DNA of 64,000 nucleotides. Source: CAJFUR01 sp904420575 (lineage in GTDB: Bacteria; Actinomycetota; Coriobacteriia; Coriobacteriales; Eggerthellaceae). Where the stretch lies: contig OZ221973.1 in the NCBI GenBank assembly GCA_965119745.1, positions 1,054,001 through 1,118,000 on the forward strand. The letters are read 5' to 3'. Below are positions 8,080 through 16,381 of this stretch, piece by piece (the first letter of the stretch is position 1; the number at the start of each line of letters is the position of its first letter). Made by a program: the position numbers and the translations under genes. A model generated the notes under the pieces. The model was not told the DNA's origin. It saw only the letters and a list, made by a program, of their open reading frames with translations, and did no database searches.

Positions 8080-8202
8080 GGAATGCCGACCAGGCCCCGA
8101 ATTGCCCTTTTGGGCGGAGGCGTGAAGCGCCGAAGCCGAAGGATCCCCGTATGGGAGCGAAGGAGACCCCCTGGCTTGCTGCACCCGTCAGGGCGGCATT
8201 CC
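8080..8202 (+). ncRNA. Candidate structured leader RNA (junction closed by a 9-bp stem) before dedA
   Basis: GGAATGCCG (8080-8088) pairs perfectly with CGGCATTCC (8194-8202). Between them are at least four local hairpins: GCCC/GGGC (8104-8115), GGCG/CGCC (8119-8131), TCCC/GGGA (8144-8156) and CCCTG/CAGGG (8169-8193), the last stacked directly on the closing stem. Linkers contain GCCGAAGGA and GCGAAGGAGAC. This is the shape of a riboswitch aptamer or similar RNA, ending 37 bases before the dedA start. I do not recognise it as a known class. It starts right after the SRP RNA hairpin and may share its transcript. Confidence 0.45.
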
Positions 8203-8239
8203 AAGAGGTGTTTCCTTCCATTCGAAGCGAAAGGCTTTC

Positions 8240-8911
8240 ATGGAGGTCATCCAGTTCTTCATAGATTTGCTGCAAGACCCGCGCGGCTTCATTGCCGAAT
8301 GGATTGCTGCTTTTGGCATGGGTGCCTACATTCCCATCTTCTTCATCATCTTCATCGAGACCGGTGTGGTCATCATGCCGTTTTTGCCGGGTGACTCGCT
8401 GCTGTTCACTGCAGGCATCTTCGCGGCCGACGGAGGCGGGCTGAGCCTTTTCATGCTGCTGCCCGTGGTGTGGGTAGCAGCCGTGTTGGGCGATTCCTGC
8501 AACTACTGGATCGGGCGCGAGTTCGGTAAGCACATCATCGATTCCGGCAAGGTGAAGTCGATGACGCCAGAGCGTGTCGAAAAGACGGAGGGCCTGATCA
8601 ACAAGTACGGGCCGCTCGCCATTTTCCTCGGGCGCTTCTTCCCCTTCATCCGCACGTTCGTGCCGTTCTTCGCTGGCCTGGGGCACATGCACTACCGCAA
8701 GTTCCTGCTCTTCAACGTCATTGGCGGCGTGGTCTGGTCTACGCTGTTCGTGCTGCTGGGCTACTTCTTCGGTGGCATCCCCTTCGTGCAGGATCACTTC
8801 GAGTTGGTCATCGTTGGCATTGTGGTCGTCTCGCTCATTCCGGCTATCGCCGGGGCAGTGAAGGCCAAGCTCAGCCTTGCGAAGGAGAAAAAGACACAGC
8901 AGGAGAATTGA
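8240..8911 (+). CDS. DedA-family membrane protein
   Basis: 223 residues with the DedA/SNARE-associated (VTT) fold: the conserved ETGVVIMPFLPGDSLLF, a GDSCNYWIGREFG motif, and GRFFPFIRTFVPFFAGLGHM, plus several membrane spans to the C terminus. Family members act as lipid flippases or scramblases, including undecaprenyl-phosphate recycling, and influence membrane homeostasis. The start ATG 8240 has GAAAGG upstream. It lies downstream of a candidate structured RNA (8080-8202), which may regulate it. The precise lipid substrate cannot be read from sequence. Confidence 0.9.
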   Translation: MEVIQFFIDLLQDPRGFIAEWIAAFGMGAYIPIFFIIFIETGVVIMPFLPGDSLLFTAGIFAADGGGLSLFMLLPVVWVAAVLGDSCNYWIGREFGKHIIDSGKVKSMTPERVEKTEGLINKYGPLAIFLGRFFPFIRTFVPFFAGLGHMHYRKFLLFNVIGGVVWSTLFVLLGYFFGGIPFVQDHFELVIVGIVVVSLIPAIAGAVKAKLSLAKEKKTQQEN

Positions 8912-8924
8912 TTTCTCGCAGCGC

Positions 8925-10412
8925 ATGTGCGGCTCGGACGGAGGGGTTTTGGGAAGCGGATCTCAAAAAGCGCAGGTGACCCTACCGGTTTGGTTCAATG
9001 AGCGCTTGGTTTTTTTGTTGCGCGTGGGAATGTATGCCGGATCGGTATGCTTCGTGGCAACGCTTCTGCCCATCTTCCTGCGTCTGACCATTGCCGATGT
9101 GCCCGTGGCGGCTTTTGTGAGCGAAGACGGGCAGTTGGGCGTTCTCGTGGGGTGTGCGCTCGGGTCGTTCATCCTGATGGTTGTGCCCCAGCGCCGATTC
9201 GAGCATGCGGTGGCGCTTCTGGGCTTTGCCTCCGTTTGCGTGGGGCATTCTGTCTCGTGGTTCGTGTCCGACTCTGTGTTTCAAGTCCTCAGCGGCATTT
9301 TGTTCGGCACGGGCTTGGCGTTTTTGAGCATATCGTGGTTCTTGTTGTTGCGTGACACCCCATTTGTGCGCATTTTGACGCATACGGCGCTCGTGGTTCT
9401 CGGCGCATTGCTTGTCAATGGGATGGCGTTTTTACTGCAAGCGGAAGCCGCCACGGCTTTGCGGGAGTTGCTGCTTTTCGTGGGGGTTGTTGTCGTTCTT
9501 GCGTGCGTGCTGGTTGAGCCACCGGAAGGCGGGGTCACCCGTGTTGCTGCAAGGGAAAGCGATGGGAGGGATGAGACGCCACGCGAGGAATTGCGGGGTC
9601 TGGCGTCGTCTTTGCTGGCGTTGGTGGCGTTCGCGGTGTATTCCAATTCCCTTGACAACACATTCGACATCCCGCATGTTTCGCAAAGTTTCCTGGGACT
9701 GTTGCTGGCGGCCGTTCTTGTTTTAGCGATGGCGCGTCTGGTGCCGAAAAAGGCACTGGTTCCCTTCTCCTACTGGATGGCGTTTCCATGTGCAGCTGCC
9801 TTGCTGGTGTTTTTTGGGAGCTTTTTGCGCCAGACCGTGCTTTTCCGGGTGGGTTCGCTGGGCGCGGCGGTGCTCTTTTCCGCCCTGGGCATATTCGCCA
9901 TTGCCTTTCTGGCGAGCGTGTGCTTTCGCGACGGCTTTCCCGTTTTAAGGACCATGGGGTTGTCTTTGGCGCTGCTTTCGGGGGCGAGCATCGTGGGCCG
10001 CATGTTGGGTTTGGCCGATCTCGCTCAGGACGACCGCGGCTCCATCGTGTTCGTGGTTTCAACGGCATTCATGGTGTACGTGATGCTGTCTCCTGCATTC
10101 CAATTGTGGAAAACGAGGAAGGACGCAGAAAGCGAGGAAACGGCACCGGTCGAACGGCAAAGCGAGAACAAAGCGCTTGTACACGAGGGGTTTGCGCGGG
10201 AATGGGGTCTTACGCCCCGTGAGGAGGAAGTGCTGATGTACGTCAACGAGGGCTACAATGCACCCTACATCGCCAAAGCGCTTTTCGTGTCCGATTCCAC
10301 GGTCCGCACGCATTTGAAAAGCATTTACCGCAAAACGCAGACTTCGTCGCGCATGGAACTGATCGACCTTATGAGAGGGGAGCGCGGGGAAGGCGGTGGG
10401 AAAAGGAAGTGA
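8925..10412 (+). CDS. LuxR-type regulator with large membrane-spanning N-terminal domain
   Basis: About 495 residues. The first 400 form about 12 hydrophobic segments resembling a transporter-like sensor; the last 70 are a LuxR helix-turn-helix (LTPREEEVLMYVNEGYNAPY, IAKALFVSDSTVRTHLKSIY). This membrane-LuxR architecture is abundant in Eggerthellaceae, commonly beside flavoprotein reductase genes, as here: the neighbour at 10542-12284 converges on it. The inferred role is sensing the substrate of that enzyme. The start is uncertain: ATG 8925 is the first good codon, no strong ribosome site is seen, and the frame extends into dedA. The base composition is more T-rich than its neighbours. Confidence 0.85.
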   Translation: MCGSDGGVLGSGSQKAQVTLPVWFNERLVFLLRVGMYAGSVCFVATLLPIFLRLTIADVPVAAFVSEDGQLGVLVGCALGSFILMVVPQRRFEHAVALLGFASVCVGHSVSWFVSDSVFQVLSGILFGTGLAFLSISWFLLLRDTPFVRILTHTALVVLGALLVNGMAFLLQAEAATALRELLLFVGVVVVLACVLVEPPEGGVTRVAARESDGRDETPREELRGLASSLLALVAFAVYSNSLDNTFDIPHVSQSFLGLLLAAVLVLAMARLVPKKALVPFSYWMAFPCAAALLVFFGSFLRQTVLFRVGSLGAAVLFSALGIFAIAFLASVCFRDGFPVLRTMGLSLALLSGASIVGRMLGLADLAQDDRGSIVFVVSTAFMVYVMLSPAFQLWKTRKDAESEETAPVERQSENKALVHEGFAREWGLTPREEEVLMYVNEGYNAPYIAKALFVSDSTVRTHLKSIYRKTQTSSRMELIDLMRGERGEGGGKRK

Positions 10413-10422
10413 AGGAAGCAGG

Positions 10423-10466
10423 GCGGGGCGGCAAACGCGGGGTGGCAAGATGTATTGCCGCCCCGC
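10423..10466. terminator. Bidirectional terminator-like hairpin
   Basis: A perfect 12-bp stem, arms GCGGGGCGGCAA (10423-10434) and TTGCCGCCCCGC (10455-10466), between the convergent LuxR and flavoprotein genes. No U-tract follows on either strand. Confidence 0.55.
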
Positions 10467-10541
10467 GTGCAGTCGCTTGATCGCATGATGCCTGCAAGAC
10501 CGAAGACTGCCTGATGCTTGCCGGCGCGCCAGCTGCTTCGA

Positions 10542-12284
10542 CTAGAGCGACGCCACGTATTCCCCGGTCATCTTGCCTAACGTGTGTGCCAGGGTGAGGC
10601 TTTGGCCGGCAATGGACGTGAAGTACTGCCATCCGAACCGCGAACCCGAAGCGTTGCCCGCCGCGAACAGCCCCTTGATGGGACGGTAGTCGTTGCCGAG
10701 CACCTGGCCGTTTTCATCGATGAGCAGGCCTGCCACCGTGACCATGAGGACGCCGAGGGCTTTCGTTCCGCCATAGGCGTAATACGGCGGGTTGCTGACG
10801 GGGATCATGAGCGACGGGTCTTTGCCGAAGTCCTCGTCAACGCCTTGCGCACATAGGTCGTTGTAGCGTTCGATGGATGCGACGAAATTGTCGAGCGCCT
10901 CTCCTTCGTAGCCAAGGTAGGTGCCCAGCGTCTCGAGGTCGTCTGCCGCATACACACACGCCCCGCCGCCTTCGGCTTTGTTGGTTCCCGCTTCTGCGCC
11001 GGTGGATTCGCCTGCTTCCGCAGAACCCTGCGCACCGCCCGCATAGGCTTTCTCCATAGTAGTGCGAAGGGCGTCGAAGCCGCCTGTCACGTCGAAGCTC
11101 ATGTGCCCGAAAGGCTGCGCGTTCAGCAGTTCCTCGACGTTGCTGTCGAACACCGTTACAATCTGTCCATCAGGCTGGCGCGCGCCTGGCATGGCCATAA
11201 GTTCGGTAGACCCAAAGCCTTCGTTGCAGTAGCGCTTTCCGTCGGCATTGAGCCACAGGGCCGCCGTTGCGCCCAGCGGATCGGTGGGCGAATCGCACGG
11301 ATACCAATAAGCTCCGTCCATGGTGCCCATGCATGGGTCAAGGCGTCCGCCGGCCCAATAGCCCATTTGTATGCCCGTGCCATCGCGGTCGAGCATGTTG
11401 GTGATCTCGTCGTTGGGGCCAAGCGACTCCTTGATTTCGTACAGGAGGTCCTGGCACATCTCGGCGTTCGTTCCGAAGCCGCCAGTGGCTATGATAACGC
11501 CTTTTGCCGTGTTCACCTGAACGTATCCATCGGGCCCTTCGCCAATGGCCCCAACAACCGCCCCGCTTTCGTCGGTGACAAGCTGGCAAGCCTTCGTTTC
11601 GAAAAGGACGTCGCCGCCGCTTTGCTGGGCGGCTTCCTTGCAGCGGTGAAGCGATTCGGTCAGAAGGTCGCCGCCGGCCGTTGCGGTGCCCACCCACGAC
11701 TTCAAACCGGAAAGCTCCTTTTTGAATGGACCTTCGGGCTTGTAGTGCATGATGTTGAAGGTTTCGAAGTCCTTTTCATTCAGGTTGTTGAAAATCCAGT
11801 CGAACGTGGAGCCGCAGTTTTTGGCATACTTCATGATGAGGGCGGGATTGGAGCGGTTGTTCGAGCGGACTTGCCAGTCGTTCACGAATTCGATGGGGTC
11901 AACTTCGGGTATGCCCTTGCTTTTCAGATAGCTTGAGTTGATGTGACCCATTTGAAAGCCGGTGTAGGACCAGCTTTCCTCGCTATGCTCGTCCATGCCG
12001 TAGGCAACGGCGCCTGCTTCGGCCGCCGCGCGCAGTGCACAGCTTCCCGCATGGCCCAGGCCAATGACCAGCACGTCGCAATCGTAGGTCTGGACGATGT
12101 CGGTGACAGACTCCGGGGCAATGCGCCATGCAGATGTGCCGGAGGTCGAGGTGGCCGCAGCGTCATCCCGGGTCTTGTCGGAAGTCGACTGGGGAGAGCA
12201 AGCGCCCAAAGCCCCCATGCCTGCCATCCCAAGTGCACCCACCCCGGCGCCTTTCAAAAAACTTCTACGCGAAAACGAACCCAT
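10542..12284 (-). CDS. Tat-exported FAD-dependent reductase (fumarate/urocanate reductase-like)
   Basis: 580 residues. It starts MGSFSRRSFLKGAG, a twin-arginine signal with Arg6-Arg7, and continues to a lipobox-like LGAC (Cys29), so it may be a Tat lipoprotein on the outer face of the membrane. The FAD-binding motif DVLVIGLGHAGSCALRAA follows, then the flavocytochrome c/fumarate reductase FAD domain and a C-terminal GLFAAGNASGSRFGWQY. No haem motif is present, so electrons must come from a separate cytochrome or quinol partner not adjacent here. The start ATG 12284 is supported by GGAAGG; frame upstream lacks signal features. The substrate is unknown. Confidence 0.88.
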   Translation of the reverse strand: MGSFSRRSFLKGAGVGALGMAGMGALGACSPQSTSDKTRDDAAATSTSGTSAWRIAPESVTDIVQTYDCDVLVIGLGHAGSCALRAAAEAGAVAYGMDEHSEESWSYTGFQMGHINSSYLKSKGIPEVDPIEFVNDWQVRSNNRSNPALIMKYAKNCGSTFDWIFNNLNEKDFETFNIMHYKPEGPFKKELSGLKSWVGTATAGGDLLTESLHRCKEAAQQSGGDVLFETKACQLVTDESGAVVGAIGEGPDGYVQVNTAKGVIIATGGFGTNAEMCQDLLYEIKESLGPNDEITNMLDRDGTGIQMGYWAGGRLDPCMGTMDGAYWYPCDSPTDPLGATAALWLNADGKRYCNEGFGSTELMAMPGARQPDGQIVTVFDSNVEELLNAQPFGHMSFDVTGGFDALRTTMEKAYAGGAQGSAEAGESTGAEAGTNKAEGGGACVYAADDLETLGTYLGYEGEALDNFVASIERYNDLCAQGVDEDFGKDPSLMIPVSNPPYYAYGGTKALGVLMVTVAGLLIDENGQVLGNDYRPIKGLFAAGNASGSRFGWQYFTSIAGQSLTLAHTLGKMTGEYVASL

Positions 12285-12701
12285 ACGCACATCCCTTCCT
12301 TTCACAGAGGCCCGCACAGGGTGCACGACGAATGTGCTGCGCACCCTGTGCGATATGATTGGACGGTTTAGGGCAAAGCGCATCTCCCAAACCGTTGAAT
12401 TTTGCTTTCGCGGAACGGGCGTCTTCCCTCAACGAAATGGGGGAGAGCGTTTGTTTTCCCTGTTCGCGAGGCATGGTTTCAGGCGCGATGGCAAAGAAGG
12501 CGGGTTGGCGCGTTTCATTGCAATAGCGTGCAAAGGCGCCCTGTCGGTGTTTGCGGCGGCGCACCTGCGTGCTGCTGATGTTGTGTGGTTGGCGGCGACC
12601 CTCGATGCCGGGTGCGGTTGCCGATATAATGGGGGAAACTGACGATCCGGGCAGGCGGCGTCCCGCCGTCCGGCAGCATGCGCGTGGAGGACGGGTTTCC
12701 C
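12285..12701. promoter_or_regulatory. Intergenic region between flavoprotein and dnaX, with a 12-bp dyad
   Basis: A perfect inverted repeat CGCACAGGGTGC (12313-12324) / GCACCCTGTGCG (12341-12352), 16-base loop, lies in the 5-prime leader of the flavoprotein gene, 29 bases before its start; it could be an operator or mRNA hairpin. Upstream of it a weak minus-strand promoter (TTTGCC, CATATC) is possible. TATAAT at 12625-12630 is the probable -10 for dnaX. No gene is seen in 12360-12620. Confidence 0.55.
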
Positions 12702-15044
12702 ATGTCAGAGGCACTTTACCGGAAGTACCGGCCGCAGATCTTCGAGGACGTGGTCGGCCAGGAGCACATCGAGCGCACCATCAAGAACGCCATCGGCCAG
12801 GACAAGGTGAGCCACGCCTACCTGTTCACCGGTCCGCGCGGCACGGGCAAGACCACCACGGCGCGCCTTCTGGCCAAGGCCCTGCTATGCGAGAAAGGTC
12901 CCACCGCCGAACCTGACGGCACGTGCAACGACTGCGTGGCCATCGCCAACGGGGAGCATCCCGACGTCTACGAGCTGGACGCCGCCAGCCGCACGGGTGT
13001 GGAGAACGTGCGCGAGGAGATCATCGGGCGCGTGCAGTTCGCGCCGACGCGCGGCCGTTACAAGGTCTATATCATCGACGAGGTGCACATGCTCTCCACG
13101 GCGGCGTTCAACGCGCTGCTGAAGACGCTGGAGGAACCACCGAGCCACGTGGTGTTCATCCTGTGCACCACCGATCCGCAGAAGGTGCCGGAAACCATCC
13201 ATTCCCGCTGCCAGCGGTTCGACTTCCGCCGCATTTCGGCCGAAGCCATCGTGTCCCGCCTGGGAGCCGTGTGCGTGGCCGAAGGCGTGGAGTTCGAGGG
13301 CGAGGCGCTGGATCTCATCGCGCATCGTGCCGAAGGCGGCATGCGCAACGCCCTGACCTCGCTGGAACAATTGATCGCGTTCGGCGAAGGCAAGGTGACC
13401 ATGGAGGTTGCCGAGCGCTTGCTGGGGTCGCTGGACTCGAGCGATCTGGCCGCCATCGTGCGCGCCATCGGGACGCGCGACGTGGCCTCGTGCTTCCGTT
13501 GGACGGCGGAATACGTGGAAACCGGCGCCGACCTGGCGCAGTTCGTGCGCGATCTGGCCGAGCACATCCGCAACATGTACGTGCTGGCGCTGGCCGGCGA
13601 CGACGTGGCGCTGGAAGTGGGCGAGTCGGTGCGGCGCGAGCTGGCCGACGAGCTGCCGCTGTTCGGTCCCGACCGTCTGGCCCGCATGCTCGGCGTGTTG
13701 GGCGACGTGTCGGCGGAGCTGAAGACGTCCACGAACCCGCGCCTGTCCTTCGAGATCGCGCTCACGCGCATGGTGCGGCCCGATTCCGACCTGACGCTGG
13801 AATCGCTGGCAGAACGGGTGGAGGCGCTGGAAGCCGGTCATTCCGCCGTGGCGCACGTCGTGTCCGCCGCAGCGCCGTCGGGCGCGTCGGGCCAGGCGGC
13901 TGGCGGGTTTGCCGCGCAGGCGGCGGAAGTCGCCGGCGGCCGGGCCGCGTCCGCGGCGGGGGCGCCCGCAGCGGGCGGCGCGACCCATCCGGCCGGTGGG
14001 TTTGCGGAAGGTGCCGCCGCATCTGCGGGGGCTGCTGCCGGCGGGGTGGAGCCTGCCGCGCAGGCGGCAGCGTCCCCGGCCGGAGCCTCTTCGCTTTCGG
14101 GCGCGCATGAAGCGTCGGCTGCCGGTCCCGCCGCGGCCGTTGAGGGAGGCGCCGCCGTTGCGTCTGCCCCCGCCTCTGAGGCGCCTGCCCCCGCAACGGG
14201 CAACGCCCCTTCGGGGAGCCTGCTTGACAACTTGCAGAACCCTGCCGCGCTGCAGCGCGTCTGGCAGGCGGCGCTGACCACGCTCAAGAAGAGCAAGGCC
14301 GCCTACGGCGTGCTGTTCCTGAATACCAAGGCAGCGTTCGACGCCGCGCGCGCGACCCTGGTCGTGGAGTTTCCCGCCGAGAACACGTTCGCATTCAAGG
14401 CCGTGCAGAAGCCCGACGTGCAGGATGCGCTTGCCGAGGCCCTGCGTCAGGCGTGCGGGGAGCAGCTGGCGTTCGTCTTCGCGCAGGCGGGGTCGGCCTC
14501 GTCCGCCGGCAGCGCGGCGGGGGCGGGCGCTGCGGCGGTCTCTGGCTGCACGGCGGCCTCTGACGGCGCGGCGCAGGCTTTGGGCAGCGTCCGGCCTGCC
14601 GCCGAGGCGCGCGCGGCCATCCAGCAACAGCCGCCGCGCGACGACAGGCAGCCGCAGGCTGCCGTTCAGTCCGCTGCCACGTCGCAGGCGGGGTCGGCGG
14701 CCGAGCCGGCAAGCCGGACGTCGCCGCGTGCCGGGTTCGAGCCTCCTGCGCCCGAGCCGACGCCCGTCGACCTTTACGACGAGATGCCGCCGTACGACGA
14801 CGAGCCCTTTGCCCACGACGACTATGCGCCGGCTGCGGCCACGCGGCCGGCGTCTTCCGCGCCGTCCGGAACGGCGAACGCCCTCTCGCCCGATACTTCT
14901 GCGGCGTCCGGCGCTGTCGCGTCTGCGCCGCCGTCTTCCGCAGCTTTGGCCACCGGCGAGGGCGCGTCTTCGTCCGCAGACCTGGAAGCCATTCTTGCCA
15001 CCAGTTTTGGTGACGGCGTGGTGATCGAAGAAGTGAGAGAATAG
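12702..15044 (+). CDS. dnaX: DNA polymerase III subunit gamma/tau
   Basis: 780 residues. The AAA+ clamp-loader domain is complete: MSEALYRKYRPQIFEDVVGQ, Walker A GPRGTGKT at 44-51, Walker B YIIDEVHML, sensor SRCQRFDFRRI. The zinc module is altered: Cys63, Cys75 and Cys78 are present but the usual second cysteine is Asp72 (EPDGTCNDC). After residue 370 comes a very long Ala/Gly/Pro-rich linker, a short folded block (residues about 510-600) and a second low-complexity acidic tail. The start ATG 12702 has GGAGG 11 bases upstream. It heads a dnaX-ebfC-recR cluster, the classic conserved order. Confidence 0.95.
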   Translation: MSEALYRKYRPQIFEDVVGQEHIERTIKNAIGQDKVSHAYLFTGPRGTGKTTTARLLAKALLCEKGPTAEPDGTCNDCVAIANGEHPDVYELDAASRTGVENVREEIIGRVQFAPTRGRYKVYIIDEVHMLSTAAFNALLKTLEEPPSHVVFILCTTDPQKVPETIHSRCQRFDFRRISAEAIVSRLGAVCVAEGVEFEGEALDLIAHRAEGGMRNALTSLEQLIAFGEGKVTMEVAERLLGSLDSSDLAAIVRAIGTRDVASCFRWTAEYVETGADLAQFVRDLAEHIRNMYVLALAGDDVALEVGESVRRELADELPLFGPDRLARMLGVLGDVSAELKTSTNPRLSFEIALTRMVRPDSDLTLESLAERVEALEAGHSAVAHVVSAAAPSGASGQAAGGFAAQAAEVAGGRAASAAGAPAAGGATHPAGGFAEGAAASAGAAAGGVEPAAQAAASPAGASSLSGAHEASAAGPAAAVEGGAAVASAPASEAPAPATGNAPSGSLLDNLQNPAALQRVWQAALTTLKKSKAAYGVLFLNTKAAFDAARATLVVEFPAENTFAFKAVQKPDVQDALAEALRQACGEQLAFVFAQAGSASSAGSAAGAGAAAVSGCTAASDGAAQALGSVRPAAEARAAIQQQPPRDDRQPQAAVQSAATSQAGSAAEPASRTSPRAGFEPPAPEPTPVDLYDEMPPYDDEPFAHDDYAPAAATRPASSAPSGTANALSPDTSAASGAVASAPPSSAALATGEGASSSADLEAILATSFGDGVVIEEVRE

Positions 15045-15205
15045 CAAGCAGCACGAAAGCCGATGGGTGGCAGCCAGGAAGCAGTGGCCGACACGCGGCG
15101 TGCGCGGTCAGTGGGCGACCACCCCGCAACGCCCTGCGACCAGCAAGCAAGCCCTGCCGACCGCGGCAGGCACCGAACCGCCAGGAAACGAAGGAGTCAA
15201 CCGCA

Positions 15206-15514
15206 ATGGACATGAAGAAGATGATGAAGCAGGCCCAGCGCATGCAGGCCGAACTCGCCAAGGCCCAGGACGAGATCAAGGACATGGAGTTCGAGGCCAC
15301 GGCCGGAGGCGGGATGGTGAAGGTGGTGGCCACGGGCGACATGGCCGTCAAGAGCATCGCCATCGACCCGGAAGCGGTCGACCCGGAAGACGTGGAGATG
15401 CTGGAAGACCTGGTGCTCGCGGCGGTGAACGAGGCGCTGCGCGGCGTGTCCGACATCAGCGCCCAGCGCCTGAATGCCGCCACGGGCGGCATGAGCATCC
15501 CTGGCCTCATGTAG
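15206..15514 (+). CDS. ebfC: YbaB/EbfC-family nucleoid-associated protein
   Basis: 102 residues. The N-terminal methionine- and lysine-rich helix (MDMKKMMKQAQRMQAELAKA), the central TAGGGMVKV strand and the C-terminal TGGMSIPGLM are diagnostic. Family members are DNA-binding dimers and are nearly always encoded between dnaX and recR, as here. AAGGAG lies about nine bases before the ATG. The 160 bases between dnaX and this gene contain no other coding region. Confidence 0.95.
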   Translation: MDMKKMMKQAQRMQAELAKAQDEIKDMEFEATAGGGMVKVVATGDMAVKSIAIDPEAVDPEDVEMLEDLVLAAVNEALRGVSDISAQRLNAATGGMSIPGLM

Positions 15515-15543
15515 CCGGGACGCGGGAAGGAAAGGGAGCCGCC

Positions 15544-16140
15544 GTGTATGCCGCACCTTCCATCCAGAAGCTGCTCGACGAGCTTGAACGGCTGCCCGGC
15601 GTGGGACCCAAGTCGGCGCAGCGCATAGCGTACTGGATCCTCAATGCCGACCGCGCGACGGCGTTGCGCCTGTCCGACGCCATCGCCGAGGTCAAGGACA
15701 CGGTGCGCTTCTGCTCGCGTTGCTTCAACTACGCCGAAGGCGACGTGTGCGACATCTGCGGCTCGAGCAAGCGCGACCAAAGCGTCATCTGCGTGGTCAG
15801 CGAGCCACGCGACATCCCGCCTATCGAGCGCACTGCCGTCTTCTCTGGCGTGTATCACGTGCTGGGTGGCGCGCTTTCGCCCATGGAGGGCATCGGTCCC
15901 AACGACCTGCATATCGCCGAGCTGATGAAGCGCTTGGCGTCCGAAGAGGTGGAAGAAGTGGTGCTGGCCACGAACCCCAACGTGGAAGGCGAAACGACGG
16001 CCTCCTACCTGGCGCGCCTCATCAAGCCGCTCGGCATTGCCGTGACGCGTCCGGCCAGCGGGCTTCCTGTGGGGGGCGACTTGGAATTTGCCGACGAGGT
16101 GACCCTGGGCCGGGCCATCGAGGCGCGTCGTCCGCTGTAG
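15544..16140 (+). CDS. recR: Recombination mediator protein RecR
   Basis: 198 residues starting with GTG at 15544, preceded by GGAAAGGGAGCC. Helix-hairpin-helix LPGVGPKSAQRIAYWIL near residues 16-32, a four-cysteine zinc finger (CSRC and CDIC), then the Toprim domain (ICVVSEPRDI, VLATNPNVEGETTA) and a C-terminal Walker-B-like element. With RecF/RecO it loads RecA onto SSB-coated gaps. Earlier in-frame codons exist upstream, inside and past ebfC, but the GTG is the family start. Confidence 0.95.
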   Translation: MYAAPSIQKLLDELERLPGVGPKSAQRIAYWILNADRATALRLSDAIAEVKDTVRFCSRCFNYAEGDVCDICGSSKRDQSVICVVSEPRDIPPIERTAVFSGVYHVLGGALSPMEGIGPNDLHIAELMKRLASEEVEEVVLATNPNVEGETTASYLARLIKPLGIAVTRPASGLPVGGDLEFADEVTLGRAIEARRPL

Positions 16141-16179
16141 GGCGTCCGCGCCGCCATGGGGGGCGGCAGCGGAGGCCCG

Positions 16180-16302
16180 AGAAAAACGAAGGACCCGCGC
16201 ATGCGCGGGTCCAAACTGCTCCGAGTGAAGATGAGGGCTCTGTCCCCTCCAAAAACAAAGCCTTCGCCTTTACCGAAGCCTGAGAATGCTCATTAAAAGG
16301 CA
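16180..16302 (-). ncRNA. Candidate small RNA with strong promoter and intrinsic terminator
   Basis: On the minus strand a promoter at 16309-16338 would start an RNA near 16302. It runs about 120 bases to a 22-bp palindrome (16191-16212, half GGACCCGCGCA) followed by TTCGTTTTTC, a good intrinsic terminator in this direction. Internally GCTTCG/CGAAGGC and GAGGG/CCCTC hairpins can form. There is no open frame with a ribosome site. recR ends at 16140 and folC starts at 16382, both on the other strand, so the RNA stands alone. I do not recognise the family. Confidence 0.6.
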
Positions 16303-16308
16303 TCGGCT

Positions 16309-16338
16309 AGTATAGCATCTTTCTCCATAAAATAACAA
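16309..16338 (-). promoter_or_regulatory. Extended -10 promoter of the small RNA
   Basis: Minus strand: TTGTTA (16333-16338), 18-base spacer, TATACT (16309-16314) preceded by TGC, an extended -10. It points away from folC and into the recR-folC gap. Confidence 0.6.
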
Positions 16339-16381
16339 AACTATTTTTCGGGGGGCGGTGACCCTCAACGAGGAGGCAAGC

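Noticed and set aside
8010..8202. Long Bacillus-type SRP RNA including the junction
   Set aside because: The SRP hairpin already closes at 7969-8075 with its own terminal pairing, so the second structure is treated as separate.
12678..12701. DnaX start at ATG 12678
   Set aside because: The family N terminus is MSEALYRKYRP at 12702 and the GGAGG lies between the two codons.
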